From contig WHVA01000193.1 in NCBI GenBank assembly GCA_015179125.1, forward strand, positions 1-64,000: a stretch of DNA of 64,000 bases, written 5' to 3'. This stretch comes from Gautieria morchelliformis. Taxonomy: Eukaryota > Basidiomycota > Agaricomycetes > Gomphales > Gomphaceae. The translations under genes and the position numbers were made by a program. Shown here one piece after another: positions 54,825 through 64,000 of the stretch. The notes beneath the pieces were generated by a model, which was given only the letters and a program-made list of their open reading frames with translations, was not told the DNA's origin and searched no databases. Within the stretch, counting starts at the first letter, position 1, and each line of letters starts with the position of its first letter.

Positions 54825-55769
54825 AGAAATAGACTCATATTTTCAGGCAGGGCTGTTGTCATCAATTTTTAGCCAATTCAGAGAAATCTATTGATATCAA
54901 CGTTTTAAATTATACAGGATATATGTATATACATATAAAATAAAATACAAAAAGGGATAAAAAGCAAGAATTATTGCAAGAAATTGACAGAGATGTAGGT
55001 TGACTCAAATATAATAGGTGATCATGGCCTTAAGCTCGAGGCTGAGTGCAATGAGATTGCGAGAAGCTCAAGGTTGACTTAGTATCTCGAAGTCGAAGAA
55101 GTATCAAAAGTTCGTGATTATTTTCAGTCGTACATCTCATACTACTTATAACAACTCGGATAGGGGTCTTGACATGTAGAACGGACGACAGAGATGATAG
55201 GAAATGGTTGTACAATGGGTGCGTGTGTTCTGCCGACACTGTATATCAGCACGGCAGCTCGCCTGCTCGGTCTTGCCTGGACATAGGATAGAAAGGTGTG
55301 TACTCATTTGATGGCTTGAGTGATGAGGCGGGAAGGTAGGCGGAATGGAATAGGAAGAATAGATGTGACTCAAGTATGGTAGAGAGAATGTATGTCGTGC
55401 GTCCTGATTGTGAGATGGGATCGACTCAGTTCACCCTGGTAATTGGCACATCGATTGTGCTTGTGCCTCGACTCGACTCGTTGTACGGATCTAAGTACTC
55501 GGTGGTGGCGTATTGCGCTTGGCTCGACTCAGTGAGTGTCGGTATGTGTTTGTGTTGTTGACTCATGTCTCGATGGTTTGGGTGTGTACGAATGTGTCCC
55601 GCAGTGCTTGAAATGGGATTGAATGTGGATAGTAAGTGATAGGTTGTTAGAGTAGTCATGAATAGAAGTCGTTATAGTGAACATTGTGAATCATTAGTCG
55701 TGTGCGTGAAGTCATGAATTAGATCAAGTGAAATGAAAGTCCGTAGCTGCTAAGTCTCTCCTCACAACA
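54825..55769. other. Anonymous sequence between Helitron remnant and LINE
   Basis: No gene, LTR pair or TIR recognised. Open frames are short and unlike known families. Confidence 0.35.
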
Positions 55770-57110
55770 GAAATGACAGAAGAAAACACACCAGATGCAG
55801 TAATGATGAGCAGGAAAGGTGGGAGGCAATGAGAGGAGCAACCTGGGCTGAAAGGAAGTCAAAAAGAGGTCAAAAAAGCGAAAATTACAGGAAGAAACAC
55901 CACAGATAGAAGCTGATCCTAATAAATATCAAAACAACACAAATATGATAGCAGGACACACACCAGATGCAGAAATGGCAGACAGGAAAGGTGGGAGGCA
56001 CTGAGAGGAGGAGCCTGGGCTGAAATGATGGCAAAAAGAGAATAAAAAAGCGAAAATTATTTGAAGAAATGAGAGATATGATAAGGAAAAAACACACCAG
56101 AGGCAGTAATGATGGCCAATAAAGGTGGGAGGCAGTGAGAGGAGCAACATAGGCTGAAAAGCAGTCAAAAGGAGGTTAAAAAAGCGAAAATTATTGCCAG
56201 AAATACCAGGGAGAGAAGCTGATCCTAATAAATATCAAAACACATAAATATGATAGGAAGAGACACACCAGATGCAGCAATAGCAGATAGGCAAGGTGGG
56301 AGGCACTGAGGGGAGGAACATGGGCTGACAAGAAAGCAAAAAGAGTATAAAAAAGCGAAAATTATTGGAACAAATGATAGATATGATAGGAAAAAACACC
56401 CCAGAGCCAGTAATGACCATCAAGAAAGGTGGGAGGCAATGAGAGGAGCAACATAGGCTGAAAAGGAGTCAAACAGAGATTAAAAAAGCGAAAATTATAG
56501 CAAGAAATAGCAATATTTACCATGGAGAGAAGCTGATTCTAATAAATGTCAAAACAAAACAAATATGATAGCAAGACACACACCATATGTAGAAATGGCA
56601 GACAGGAAAGGTGGGAAGCACTGAGGAGGAACCTGGGCTAAAAAGATGGCAAAAAGAGGATAAAAAAGAGAAAATTAGTGGAAGAAATGACAGATATGAT
56701 AAGGAAAGAACACACAGGAGGCAGGAGTGATGACCAAGAAAGGTGGAGGCAATGAGAGGAGCAACCTAAGCTGAAAAGAAGTCAAAAAGAGATTAAAAAA
56801 GCGAAAATTATAGCAAGAAATAGCAATATTTACCATGGAGAGAAGCTGATTCTAATAAATATCAAACCATGATAGCAAGACACACATATGCAGCAATATC
56901 AGACAGGCAAGGTGGGAGGCATTGAGAGAGGGGGCTGAAAAGAAGACAAAAAGAGGATAAAAAAGCGAAAATTATTGGAAGAAATGATAGATATGATAGG
57001 AAAAAACACACCAGAGCCAGTAATTACCATCCAGAAAGGTGGGAGGCAATAGGAGGAGCAGACTAGGCTGAAAAGAAGTCAAAAGAGGATAAAAAAGCGA
57101 AAATATTAAC
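55770..57110 (+). repeat. Dimeric tandem array upstream of LINE ORF1
   Basis: Nine monomers marked by AAAAAAGCGAAAATTA at about 55872, 56044, 56178, 56349, 56482, 56661, 56795, 56959 and 57091. Spacings alternate near 171 and 133 bp, so the true unit is a dimer of about 305 bp. Each monomer also has GGTGGGAGGCA-TGAG and ACACACCAGA-GCAG. The array abuts the 5' leader of the LINE and is in the position of a 5' UTR, like promoter monomers of some mammalian L1 elements. Membership in the LINE is inferred from position only. Confidence 0.8.
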
Positions 57111-57129
57111 AATATTTACCTGAGGGGGC

Positions 57130-57300
57130 TGTAGAGAGACAGACAGCCCCAGTAACAGACAGAGAGAGCCAGCAGCAGACACAAAGACCCAGCAGCAGAC
57201 ACAGAGATCCAGTAGCAGACACAGAGATCCAGCAGCAGACACAGATCCAGCAGCAGGCACAGATCCAGCAGCAGACAGACAGATCCAGCAGGCACAGAGA
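57130..57300 (+). repeat. 21-bp minisatellite in the LINE leader
   Basis: About eight units of CAGCAGCAGACACAGAGATC with variants, between the monomer array and ORF1. Confidence 0.75.
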
Positions 57301-57469
57301 CAGTGGGCAGGAGAGCCAGAGGGAGACTTTCTCACGCTAACCACATCCACCAAAATACTCCAAACTCATTTTCTCGAACACACACTACATAAAGCGACAG
57401 CTAGAGACCATCTAGCGATCATTGTACAGAGTAGACAAGCTTCTCCAAAAAGAAGCAAACAAAAAGACC

Positions 57470-59179
57470 ATGCCGAGTACCACAGACCCTGGGATGCCTG
57501 CCATGTCACAAGGCCAGGGGACCCGAACCAGAGCATCAAACCAACCTGCTCACTCAAGGAGCAAGGCGGAACTGCTTACGGACCCTAGCTCATCCATACG
57601 GAGCAAAGAAAATGCACGAGCGTTCCTCGACAGGAACAGCTTCCTTCCCAAAGACGACATGCCATCGCTCGAACAGATTGGCTATGTTTTGCTGTCCATA
57701 GCACACAGCCCAGGCGTGAAACTGGTACAGGAAGGGGCAAGGGCGATCGCGATGGTCCTAATGGACAGCGCAGCAAAAAGCACGGCGGACACAATGGCGC
57801 AGTATGTCGAAAAGAGTCTGGCCGCTGTCTTCGACAGGCTAAGCGACGCGGCCAACACCGCCAAGGAAGCTACGGTGACGCTGAGGACAACGGCTGAGCA
57901 GGCACAGCAGGTGGTGGGAGAGGCAAGCGAGGCACACCGCATGCGAGAGGAAGGTGCAGGAGGGGAAACAACAGCAGGCACAACGTATGCGGTGGCCCTA
58001 CGGGGCAACGTCCCACTATCCCACCCAAGCAACCTAGCAAAAGCAAAAGCAAGGAAGTGCCAAGTGCTGATTGATAAGGATCCCAGCACGGAACAAAATG
58101 TGTTAGCAACACTATCAGAGTGGGAGATAGTTACCAAGGCTAACGAAGCCGTGGCCCCACTCGGGGAACTCAAAGGAGACACAGAGGTAATTTTCATCGG
58201 GGCCAAAATACTAATGAACGGGGGAGTTGTACTAGATCTCAGCAAGCCGCAAGGAGCGAAGTGGATCCAAGCGCATAGGGAGGCGTTCATAGAGAAGTTC
58301 ACATGCATGGTGAAAGACAGAGCAGTATCCGTGCTTGTGGAGTATGTACCGATCAACCACTCACCTGAAGCTCTAGCAGAACACAGGAAAATCGAACGAG
58401 ATTCCAAAATACCGGCTGACAGCCTCGTGGCGACTCGATGGATAAAGCCCACCCATAGACGAATGGAAGGCCAACGGTCGGCGCACCTGATAGCGAGATT
58501 CGCCACCACCGAGGCGGCCAATATAGCTATCAGGGATGGGATGATAGTGGCGGGGAAGCGAGTGTGGGCGAGGAGGATGAGACGCGAGCCCCGCCGCTGC
58601 CTCAAATGCCAAAGATACAATGCGAGGCACATGGCGGCGGAATGCGAAGGACAGGAGACATGCGGCACATGCGGGAAAAGCCATAAGATGACAGAGTGTT
58701 ACATGACCGATCCGACGCAGTTCAAGTGCGTGAGCTGCAACACCCAGGGGCACGCATCGTGGGATCGCACGTGTCCTAGCTTCAGGGCAGCCTGCCAGAC
58801 GGTAGAGAGGACTGACGCCGAATACATGTACAAGTATTTCCCCGGAGACGAGCCATGGACGTGGGAACAGCAGGGGCTGGGGTACAAGCGGAAGATGCTG
58901 GGGAGCTCTTCAAGCAAGCCAACATACGGCAGCAGACAATGCAGCAGCTCCACACCCAGGAAAGGGCGGGGGCATGGAGAGGAAGCACATTTGAGCGAGG
59001 GCGAGACCGATCAAGAAGGAGCAACCCCAGGATTGGCCACAACGACAGGGGATGGGAGAGACAAGGCTCCAGGCAAAGGACCCTCAACGACTATGGAATT
59101 GGAAGCGAACAGACAACCCGGCAATACCACGACAACTACGACTACGACAACAACATTAACCCATACCGGGAATGAGTGA
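57470..59179 (+). CDS. LINE ORF1 (Gag-like RNA-binding protein)
   Basis: 569 residues from ATG 57470 to TGA 59177-59179, uninterrupted. N-terminal half is charged and probably helical (FDRLSDAANTAKEATVTLRT). A central region (ATRWIKPTHRRMEGQRSAHL, about residue 330) resembles the RRM-like part of other Tad1 ORF1 proteins. Three zinc knuckles follow: CLKCQRYNARHMAAEC, CGTCGKSHKMTEC and CVSCNTQGHASWDRTC (residues 378-440). The tail is polar and ends in a run of about ten threonines. It should coat LINE RNA. The last 8 nt overlap the ORF2 start. Confidence 0.88.
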   Translation: MPSTTDPGMPAMSQGQGTRTRASNQPAHSRSKAELLTDPSSSIRSKENARAFLDRNSFLPKDDMPSLEQIGYVLLSIAHSPGVKLVQEGARAIAMVLMDSAAKSTADTMAQYVEKSLAAVFDRLSDAANTAKEATVTLRTTAEQAQQVVGEASEAHRMREEGAGGETTAGTTYAVALRGNVPLSHPSNLAKAKARKCQVLIDKDPSTEQNVLATLSEWEIVTKANEAVAPLGELKGDTEVIFIGAKILMNGGVVLDLSKPQGAKWIQAHREAFIEKFTCMVKDRAVSVLVEYVPINHSPEALAEHRKIERDSKIPADSLVATRWIKPTHRRMEGQRSAHLIARFATTEAANIAIRDGMIVAGKRVWARRMRREPRRCLKCQRYNARHMAAECEGQETCGTCGKSHKMTECYMTDPTQFKCVSCNTQGHASWDRTCPSFRAACQTVERTDAEYMYKYFPGDEPWTWEQQGLGYKRKMLGSSSSKPTYGSRQCSSSTPRKGRGHGEEAHLSEGETDQEGATPGLATTTGDGRDKAPGKGPSTTMELEANRQPGNTTTTTTTTTTLTHTGNE

Positions 59180-62100
59180 CAACACCAACGAAACAAAATA
59201 CTTGCGCGTCAGACAACAGAATGCCAACAAATCACTTACTGCCACGGCCGACATTCTCCAACGGTGCTCCCCAGAAAAATACGACATCCTCGCGCTGCAA
59301 GAACCATATATCAACTTCCTAGGGAACGCCAGGGCCACCCCTCATTGGTATACGATATACCCGAAAACGCATTACTTGGATAAGGAGAAGCGCATGAGAG
59401 CGATGATCCTTGTAAGCAAAAGGATAGCGACAAGTGAATGGATGGCGCTGGATGTGGGCACGCCTGACATAACAGCGATAAAGCTCAGAATGGGCACAGG
59501 TACAGTAATAATATACAACATCTATTGCGACTGCACGAACGCTGACAGCATACACAACATGCGGAGGCACTTACAGGATCAAGCACGGCGGAACGACGAC
59601 ACGCAGGAAGACATCGCTGGAATGCTGTGGGTCGGCGACTTCAACAGACATCACCCGCAGTGGGATGACACGCGGAACTCGCACCTGTTCACAAGGCACA
59701 ACCTCGACACAGCTCAGCTGCTGATCGACCTCCCATTGAGCGCGACCTACAGATGATGCTACCAAGAAGCATACCCACACTAACAGCGATGTCTACGGGC
59801 AACCGAACACGAACCGACAACGTATTCTTGTCCGCATCTATGGCCGAGACGCTAATCAGCTGCACATCGATCCCAGAAGAACAGCCAGCGAAAAGCGACC
59901 ACTATCCGATAGACATGATATTAGACACGAGCACAGCGGAGACAGAAGAAACGCCGAAACCCAACTTCCGACAAGTCGACTGGAAAGAATTCAACAAGGA
60001 GCTTGCGGACAGACTCAGAAACGACATTGCGGAGCCCATCCCGACTGACGTGAGAGAATTCAATCGCAACCTAGGAACCCTCACCACGGCGATCTGGTAT
60101 TTAGTAGAGGAATTGATACCCAAGACTAAGCCCTCGCCTTATATGAAACGATGGTGGTCACTAGAGCTAACACGACTTCGGACAGAAACCAGAAGGCTAG
60201 GACGGTGATCCTATGCGAACAGGAGGCACGGCGCACACGAGACACACGAGAGGTGCAAGACCGCCAGAAACAGATACGCGAGCGCCATAGAGAAGTTGAA
60301 AAGGGAACATTGGGAGGAATTCTTGGAGGGCATAGACCAAAAGACCGTGTGGACAGCGCACAAATACGCAGCAGCCGAACCGTCGGATGGTGGAAGGGCC
60401 AGAGTGCCGGTGCTCACAGCCAAACATGATGATGGCACCAAATGGGTAGCCAGTACCAATGAGCAAAAAGCCGCAATGCTTTACGACATGTTCTTTCCGG
60501 AGTTCGGCCCAACAAATGAAAACACCTCGACCGACGGCTCGTACCCTCCAGAAGCGTTCCCGTTTACCCACATCACCGACGAGCAGATCCGAAGGGCAAT
60601 AGCTAAGCTGAACCCCTTTAAAGCTCCGGGCATGAACGGAATACCTAATGTACTAATCAAGCAGTGCGCAGACACGTTGATCAGCTACTTAGGCCCTCTG
60701 TTCAGGGCCACGTTCACTCTCGCGACATAGCCTGATCAATGGCGAGACTCGGTCACACGGGTACTGCGAAAACCAGCAAAAACAGATTACGCAGCCCCAG
60801 GAGCGTATCGCCCGATAGCGCTGCTTGACACAATCGGAAAGGTCCTCTCATCTTGTGTGGCAGAAGACCTAGTAAAGATGACAGAACTCAAACGCCTGCT
60901 GCCCAGCAATCACTTTGGGTGCAGACCGGGCCGCACTGCTACTGACGCGATACACTACACGGTCAGCGCAGCGAAGGACGCGTGGAGACGGGGGAAAGTC
61001 CTAGGCCTTCTCTTTCTGGACATCAAAGGCGCGTTCCCTAGTATCACATTAGACCGGCTGATACACAATATGAGACTGAGAGGGATCCCCCAAGAATATA
61101 CCAGCTGGATCAGGAGGAAAGTCGAGGGGAGGCGAACCACAATGAGTTTTGACAACTTCACTACATCAATGATGGAGGTCAGAAGAGGCATGGATCAGGG
61201 GTGTCCGCTTTCGGCGATCGCGTATCAGTACTACAACGGGGACCTCCTTGAGGTGGTACGCACGGCAAGAGGGGAAGATGCGGTCGGGTTTGTAGATGAC
61301 ACCACGATACTAGCGGAAGGGAAGAGCCTGCAAGAAGTGTTTAACAAGCTAGCCGACATAATGATGAGAGATGAGGGAGCGCTGACATGGGCACACACGC
61401 ATAAGTGCCAATTTGCCGTCGACAAGTTTGGACTGATGGGACTCACCAGGAAAAGAGAGAGGGACCCATCAGCGGACAACAAGACAAAGCCCATAGCACG
61501 ACCGTCGATCAAAATAGGCCAGCACACGATCGAGCCAACCACGACGCACAAGTTCTTGGGAGTGATACTCGACCAAGAGCTCAGGTTCAAAGACCACACC
61601 AACTATGCGCTGGCCAAGGGGGAGAGGTTTATCAACCAGTCCAAGAGGTTGGCAAAGCTGTCCAAAGGAACCGCAGCCAAACACATGCGAAGATACTATC
61701 TAGCGGTAGCCGTACCCAGAATGCTTTATGCCGCTGACGTGTTTCTTGTCCCAGGCTTGGAAAGAAGCAAGGGCACGAAAGGTTTCATAAACAAGCTTGC
61801 CAGGGTTCAACGACAAGCTGCGCTATTCATCACCGGCGCCATGAGATCTACCGCTAACGACCTGCTAGATGCCCACGCGAACCTACTACCGTTCCACCTC
61901 CTAGTATCCAAAGTCATCCACAGAGCCGCCACACGCATGGTATCCCTGCCAGAAGCCCACCCGCTCGCACCGAGGATCCGAAGAGCAGCCAAAAGGTACG
62001 TCAAGCGGCACTGCGCCCCCCTCCATGAAATACTGCATGTGTATGGACTCGACCCGGACCATATGGAGAAAATACAGCCGGTCGTGCTCGGTCCCAAATG

Positions 62101-63124
62101 GGAGCCCGCTTTCAAGATCAGGATCCCAAGTGATAAGGAATGGGAGATCGAGGAAGTCAGGATTGACAGCGCAGACATCAAAATATTTTCAGACAGCTCA
62201 TGTATTGATGGGGGGGTCGGCGCGGCAGCAATACTATACAACAAGGGTATAGAGACAAAGGTAGTGCGACTATACCTAGGACCAGAGGAGGAACACACGG
62301 TGTTCGAGGCAGAGCTGGTGGGGGCAGCATTAGGAGTGAAACTGCTGAACGAAGAGAGACAAACAAGATACATGATCGCGGCCGACAATCAAGCAGCGAT
62401 ACAGACGACGAGGTGAGAGAGTTCAATATCTGGGCAATATCTGGTCAACGCGCTGCATCGACAGATAGAGGGAGTGGTCGCCCGACGGGCAAGGACCGAA
62501 GTCATAATGAGATGGGTTCCCGGACATGAGGGAGTGCGCGGGAATGAAAGGGCAGACGAGAAGGCCAAAAGAGCGGCGAGGGGAGAGTCCAGCCAGGAGC
62601 AATGCATACCCATAGAATGCAGGGGGAGATTGCCGGCGAGCAAATCGGCGGAGCTGCAGAGACATCAGAGGGAGCTCAGAGGGCAGGCGAAGGCAACGTT
62701 TGCTAAGTCCCCGCGCGCAGCTATCACACACAGAACAGACCCCTCACCACCATCTGCAGCGTTTGCCAGACTCACAGAAAGAATGCCGCGCAAGCACGCA
62801 ACGCTGCTAGTACAGCTCAGGACAGGGCACGTAGCGTTGAACAAGCACTTAGCAAAGATCGGCAAGGTGCCATCACCCAAGTGCCCGGCATGCAGAAGGG
62901 CCGATGAAACGGTACACCACTACCTGTTCAGATGTCCAAGCTATGTAAAACAGAGGGAAGCACTCAAACGAGAGCTACGCAGAGAAGCAGACTCGACGAG
63001 AGTCCTACTGGCCAGACCCAAGGCGATGAAATCGCTGTTCAGTTACATCCAAGCCACGAGGAGGTTTGAGGAGACGTTCGGCGATCTAACTCTAAGGGAA
63101 GAGACAGGCGGGAATGGTGAATGA
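59172..63124 (+). pseudogene. LINE ORF2 (endonuclease, reverse transcriptase, RNase H), four lesions
   Basis: ATG at 59172 inside the end of ORF1 (overlap ATGAGTGA). APE endonuclease: QQNANKS, LALQEPYINF, VGDFNRHHPQWD, NRTRTDNVF and SDHYPIDMIL. Reverse transcriptase: LNPFKAPGMNGIPNVLIK, YRPIALLDTIGKVLSS, LFLDIKGAFPS, RRGMDQGCPLSAIAYQYYNG, GFVDDTTILAEG (intact). RNase H: IFSDSSCIDGG, FEAELVGA, IAADNQAA, VPGHEGVRGNERADEKA. C-terminal knuckle CPACRRADETVHHYLFRCP. Lesions: a one-base loss in a C run at 59732-59734, TGA 60206-60208, TAG 60728-60730 and TGA 62414-62416. Otherwise complete, so a young copy. Confidence 0.9.
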
Positions 63125-63465
63125 CAAGGAGACAGAGAGCACAATGGAGGAGCGAAGAAGAATTTCTCCCCGCCCACACAGGCACGGACAGGCTCAGGGC
63201 TTCGCCCAAGAGCGCAAGTAGAGATCGAGAAACATAGGACAGATAGAGATAAATTGCAACCGGCGATATGTATACCTTAGTACCGTCTGAGGCAGCGCAC
63301 GGCACATTATTGGTATTTAACCTTGAGGCTGACACCGCAAGAATGTAGATGGTTCACTTGTCACGTGACTTGTCCGCATGTTGACAACAGCTCTGCCTCT
63401 CAGACTCGCACAACATAGTTCTTTACTTGTTGTCTGCCTCTAATTCTCAATATTTGTTATTCCAG
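63125..63465. other. LINE 3' UTR and kinase-gene upstream region
   Basis: 63125 to about 63280 resembles the 3' UTR of LINE-1. The remaining ~185 bp are the only candidate promoter for the gene at 63466. TTGTTATTCCAG just before its ATG looks like an intron 3' end, so a non-coding or short coding exon may precede. Confidence 0.45.
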
Positions 63466-64000
63466 ATGCCATCAACACTGCCCCAATCTCTCAAGCTTCC
63501 GTTGATGATGAGCACACCATATAGCGTCAGTTCCAGTAAATCTCATGAATCACACATTCGGACCCAGGATGATTTGAAAAAGCTGATGAAGGGCGAGTTC
63601 TCCGGTGCGATATTCGAGAGTAATTCTCTGCTTGAAGAGCGCTGTTGGGCGGATCAAAAAATTGTCGACGCTGTCCTATCCAAACTGAAACCTGGCATGT
63701 TCTGGGACAGCCCAACCGACACTTTCAAGGAATGGCCCAGCCGCACTGGTCCAGAAAGCGCTCATTATGCGCCGTTGGAGTGGTTACTCAACCAGATTCT
63801 GTCCATCTCCTCCCAAAAGCTGCCGAATGGCAATATCCACCGAGGTCTTCAGTTTTACATGTACGGTCGGGAAATGGCTGGAGGACTTGACAAAGACTCC
63901 CCCCTAAAACCAGACCTTGTTGGTTGTCAGTCTGTTGGTGAGAGCCGAGGCTCGCAGCCGAAGCTCTCATGGAACGAGGCTGAAATTTGCGTAGAGGTGA
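63466..64000 (+). CDS. Probable FunK1-type fungal protein kinase, N-terminal part
   Basis: Open from ATG 63466 to the window edge (178 codons, no stop). The sequence has features of the region before and at the start of FunK1 kinases of basidiomycetes: DLKKLMKGEFSGAIFESNSL, a W-D-S-P segment, then LKPDLVGCQSVGES and SWNEAEICVEV, matching the K-P-D-hhG ... W-x-x-h-x-x-hhE/V pattern at the domain start. The catalytic HRD and DFG-like motifs would lie beyond 64000. ATG directly after a splice-acceptor-like CAG leaves the true start open. Kinase identity is inferred from the N-terminus only. Confidence 0.6.
   Translation, partial: MPSTLPQSLKLPLMMSTPYSVSSSKSHESHIRTQDDLKKLMKGEFSGAIFESNSLLEERCWADQKIVDAVLSKLKPGMFWDSPTDTFKEWPSRTGPESAHYAPLEWLLNQILSISSQKLPNGNIHRGLQFYMYGREMAGGLDKDSPLKPDLVGCQSVGESRGSQPKLSWNEAEICVEV

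Larger units (their letters stand above)
55770..63280 (+). mobile_element. Near full-length Tad1-like LINE (LINE-2 of window)
   Basis: Order: monomer array, CAG-rich leader repeat, ORF1 with three CCHC knuckles, ORF2 with endonuclease, reverse transcriptase and RNase H, and a 3' UTR sharing CACGGACA-GC-CAGGGCT with LINE-1 at about 44380. An A-rich tail and target duplication were not identified, so both ends are approximate. Confidence 0.75.

Noticed and set aside
55030..55760. Host gene between Helitron and LINE
   Set aside because: Short frames only, repetitive CTCGACTCG-type sequence, no splice pattern or recognised family.
57116..57300. Cysteine/leucine-rich protein on the minus strand (CLLLGLC-type repeats)
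   Set aside because: It is the complement of the CAG-rich minisatellite in the LINE leader; the repeats explain the open frame.
57682..58668. Long minus-strand open frame of 328 residues
   Set aside because: It lies opposite LINE ORF1, has no motif, and is a shadow of a codon-biased real gene.

Overview
The window reads as a repeat-dominated, probably heterochromatic, stretch of an agaricomycete (mushroom-forming basidiomycete) genome. The reasons are short GT-AG introns (about 46-61 nt), basidiomycete-type families (DUF6533-like seven-helix membrane proteins, a probable FunK1-type kinase, an IS630/Tc1-like transposase with CCHC-less DDE layout), Tad1-like LINEs, a self-priming gypsy element and a Helitron end. 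Almost nothing here looks like a normal single-copy host gene except the 5' part of a kinase-like gene at the right edge.

Layout. 1-2325: 5' part of a minus-strand gypsy retrotransposon (LTR, primer-binding site, broken gag, start of pol). 2326-6390: a copia pol gene on the minus strand, cut by the gypsy element on the left and by a 2.5-kb non-autonomous copia-like LTR element (3760-6283) inside. 6671-54022: a tandem array of a roughly 6-kb macrorepeat (six copies, U1-U6, the outer ones incomplete). Each complete unit holds a multi-exon DUF6533-like membrane-protein gene on the minus strand, a divergently placed plus-strand gene with its own TATA box ('gene A'), and a related proline-rich plus-strand gene ('gene B').

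The macrorepeat is the scaffold into which nearly everything else jumped: a TIR element (6740-8231), a composite insertion (about 13640-16430), two back-to-back PIF/Harbinger elements (16799-22433), a solo LTR with target duplication TATGG (36034-37627), an unidentified 1.1-kb insert (38408-39487), a 4.0-kb IS630/Tc1-like element with 36-bp TIRs and TA duplication (39530-43543), a 5'-truncated LINE with 12-bp target duplication (44244-46513), another solo LTR (48065-48759), a 103-bp LINE tail, and a Helitron 3' end that closes the array at 54023.

54023-64000: Helitron remnant and minisatellites, then a nearly full-length Tad1-like LINE (about 55770-63280). Its ORF1 and ORF2 overlap by 8 nt and it is preceded by a dimeric tandem array (monomers about 171 and 133 bp) that could be its promoter. 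The LINE ends less than 200 bp before the kinase-like gene (63466-64000, running off the window).

Most elements are decayed by a few in-frame stops, a large share of them TGA where relatives or the family have arginine. That fits CpG deamination. The most intact mobile gene is the Harbinger transposase at 16967-18216. The most noteworthy new structure is the DUF6533-bearing macrosatellite; next come two unusual priming systems (self-primed gypsy, half-tRNA-Lys primed copia-like element) and the monomer array upstream of the LINE.
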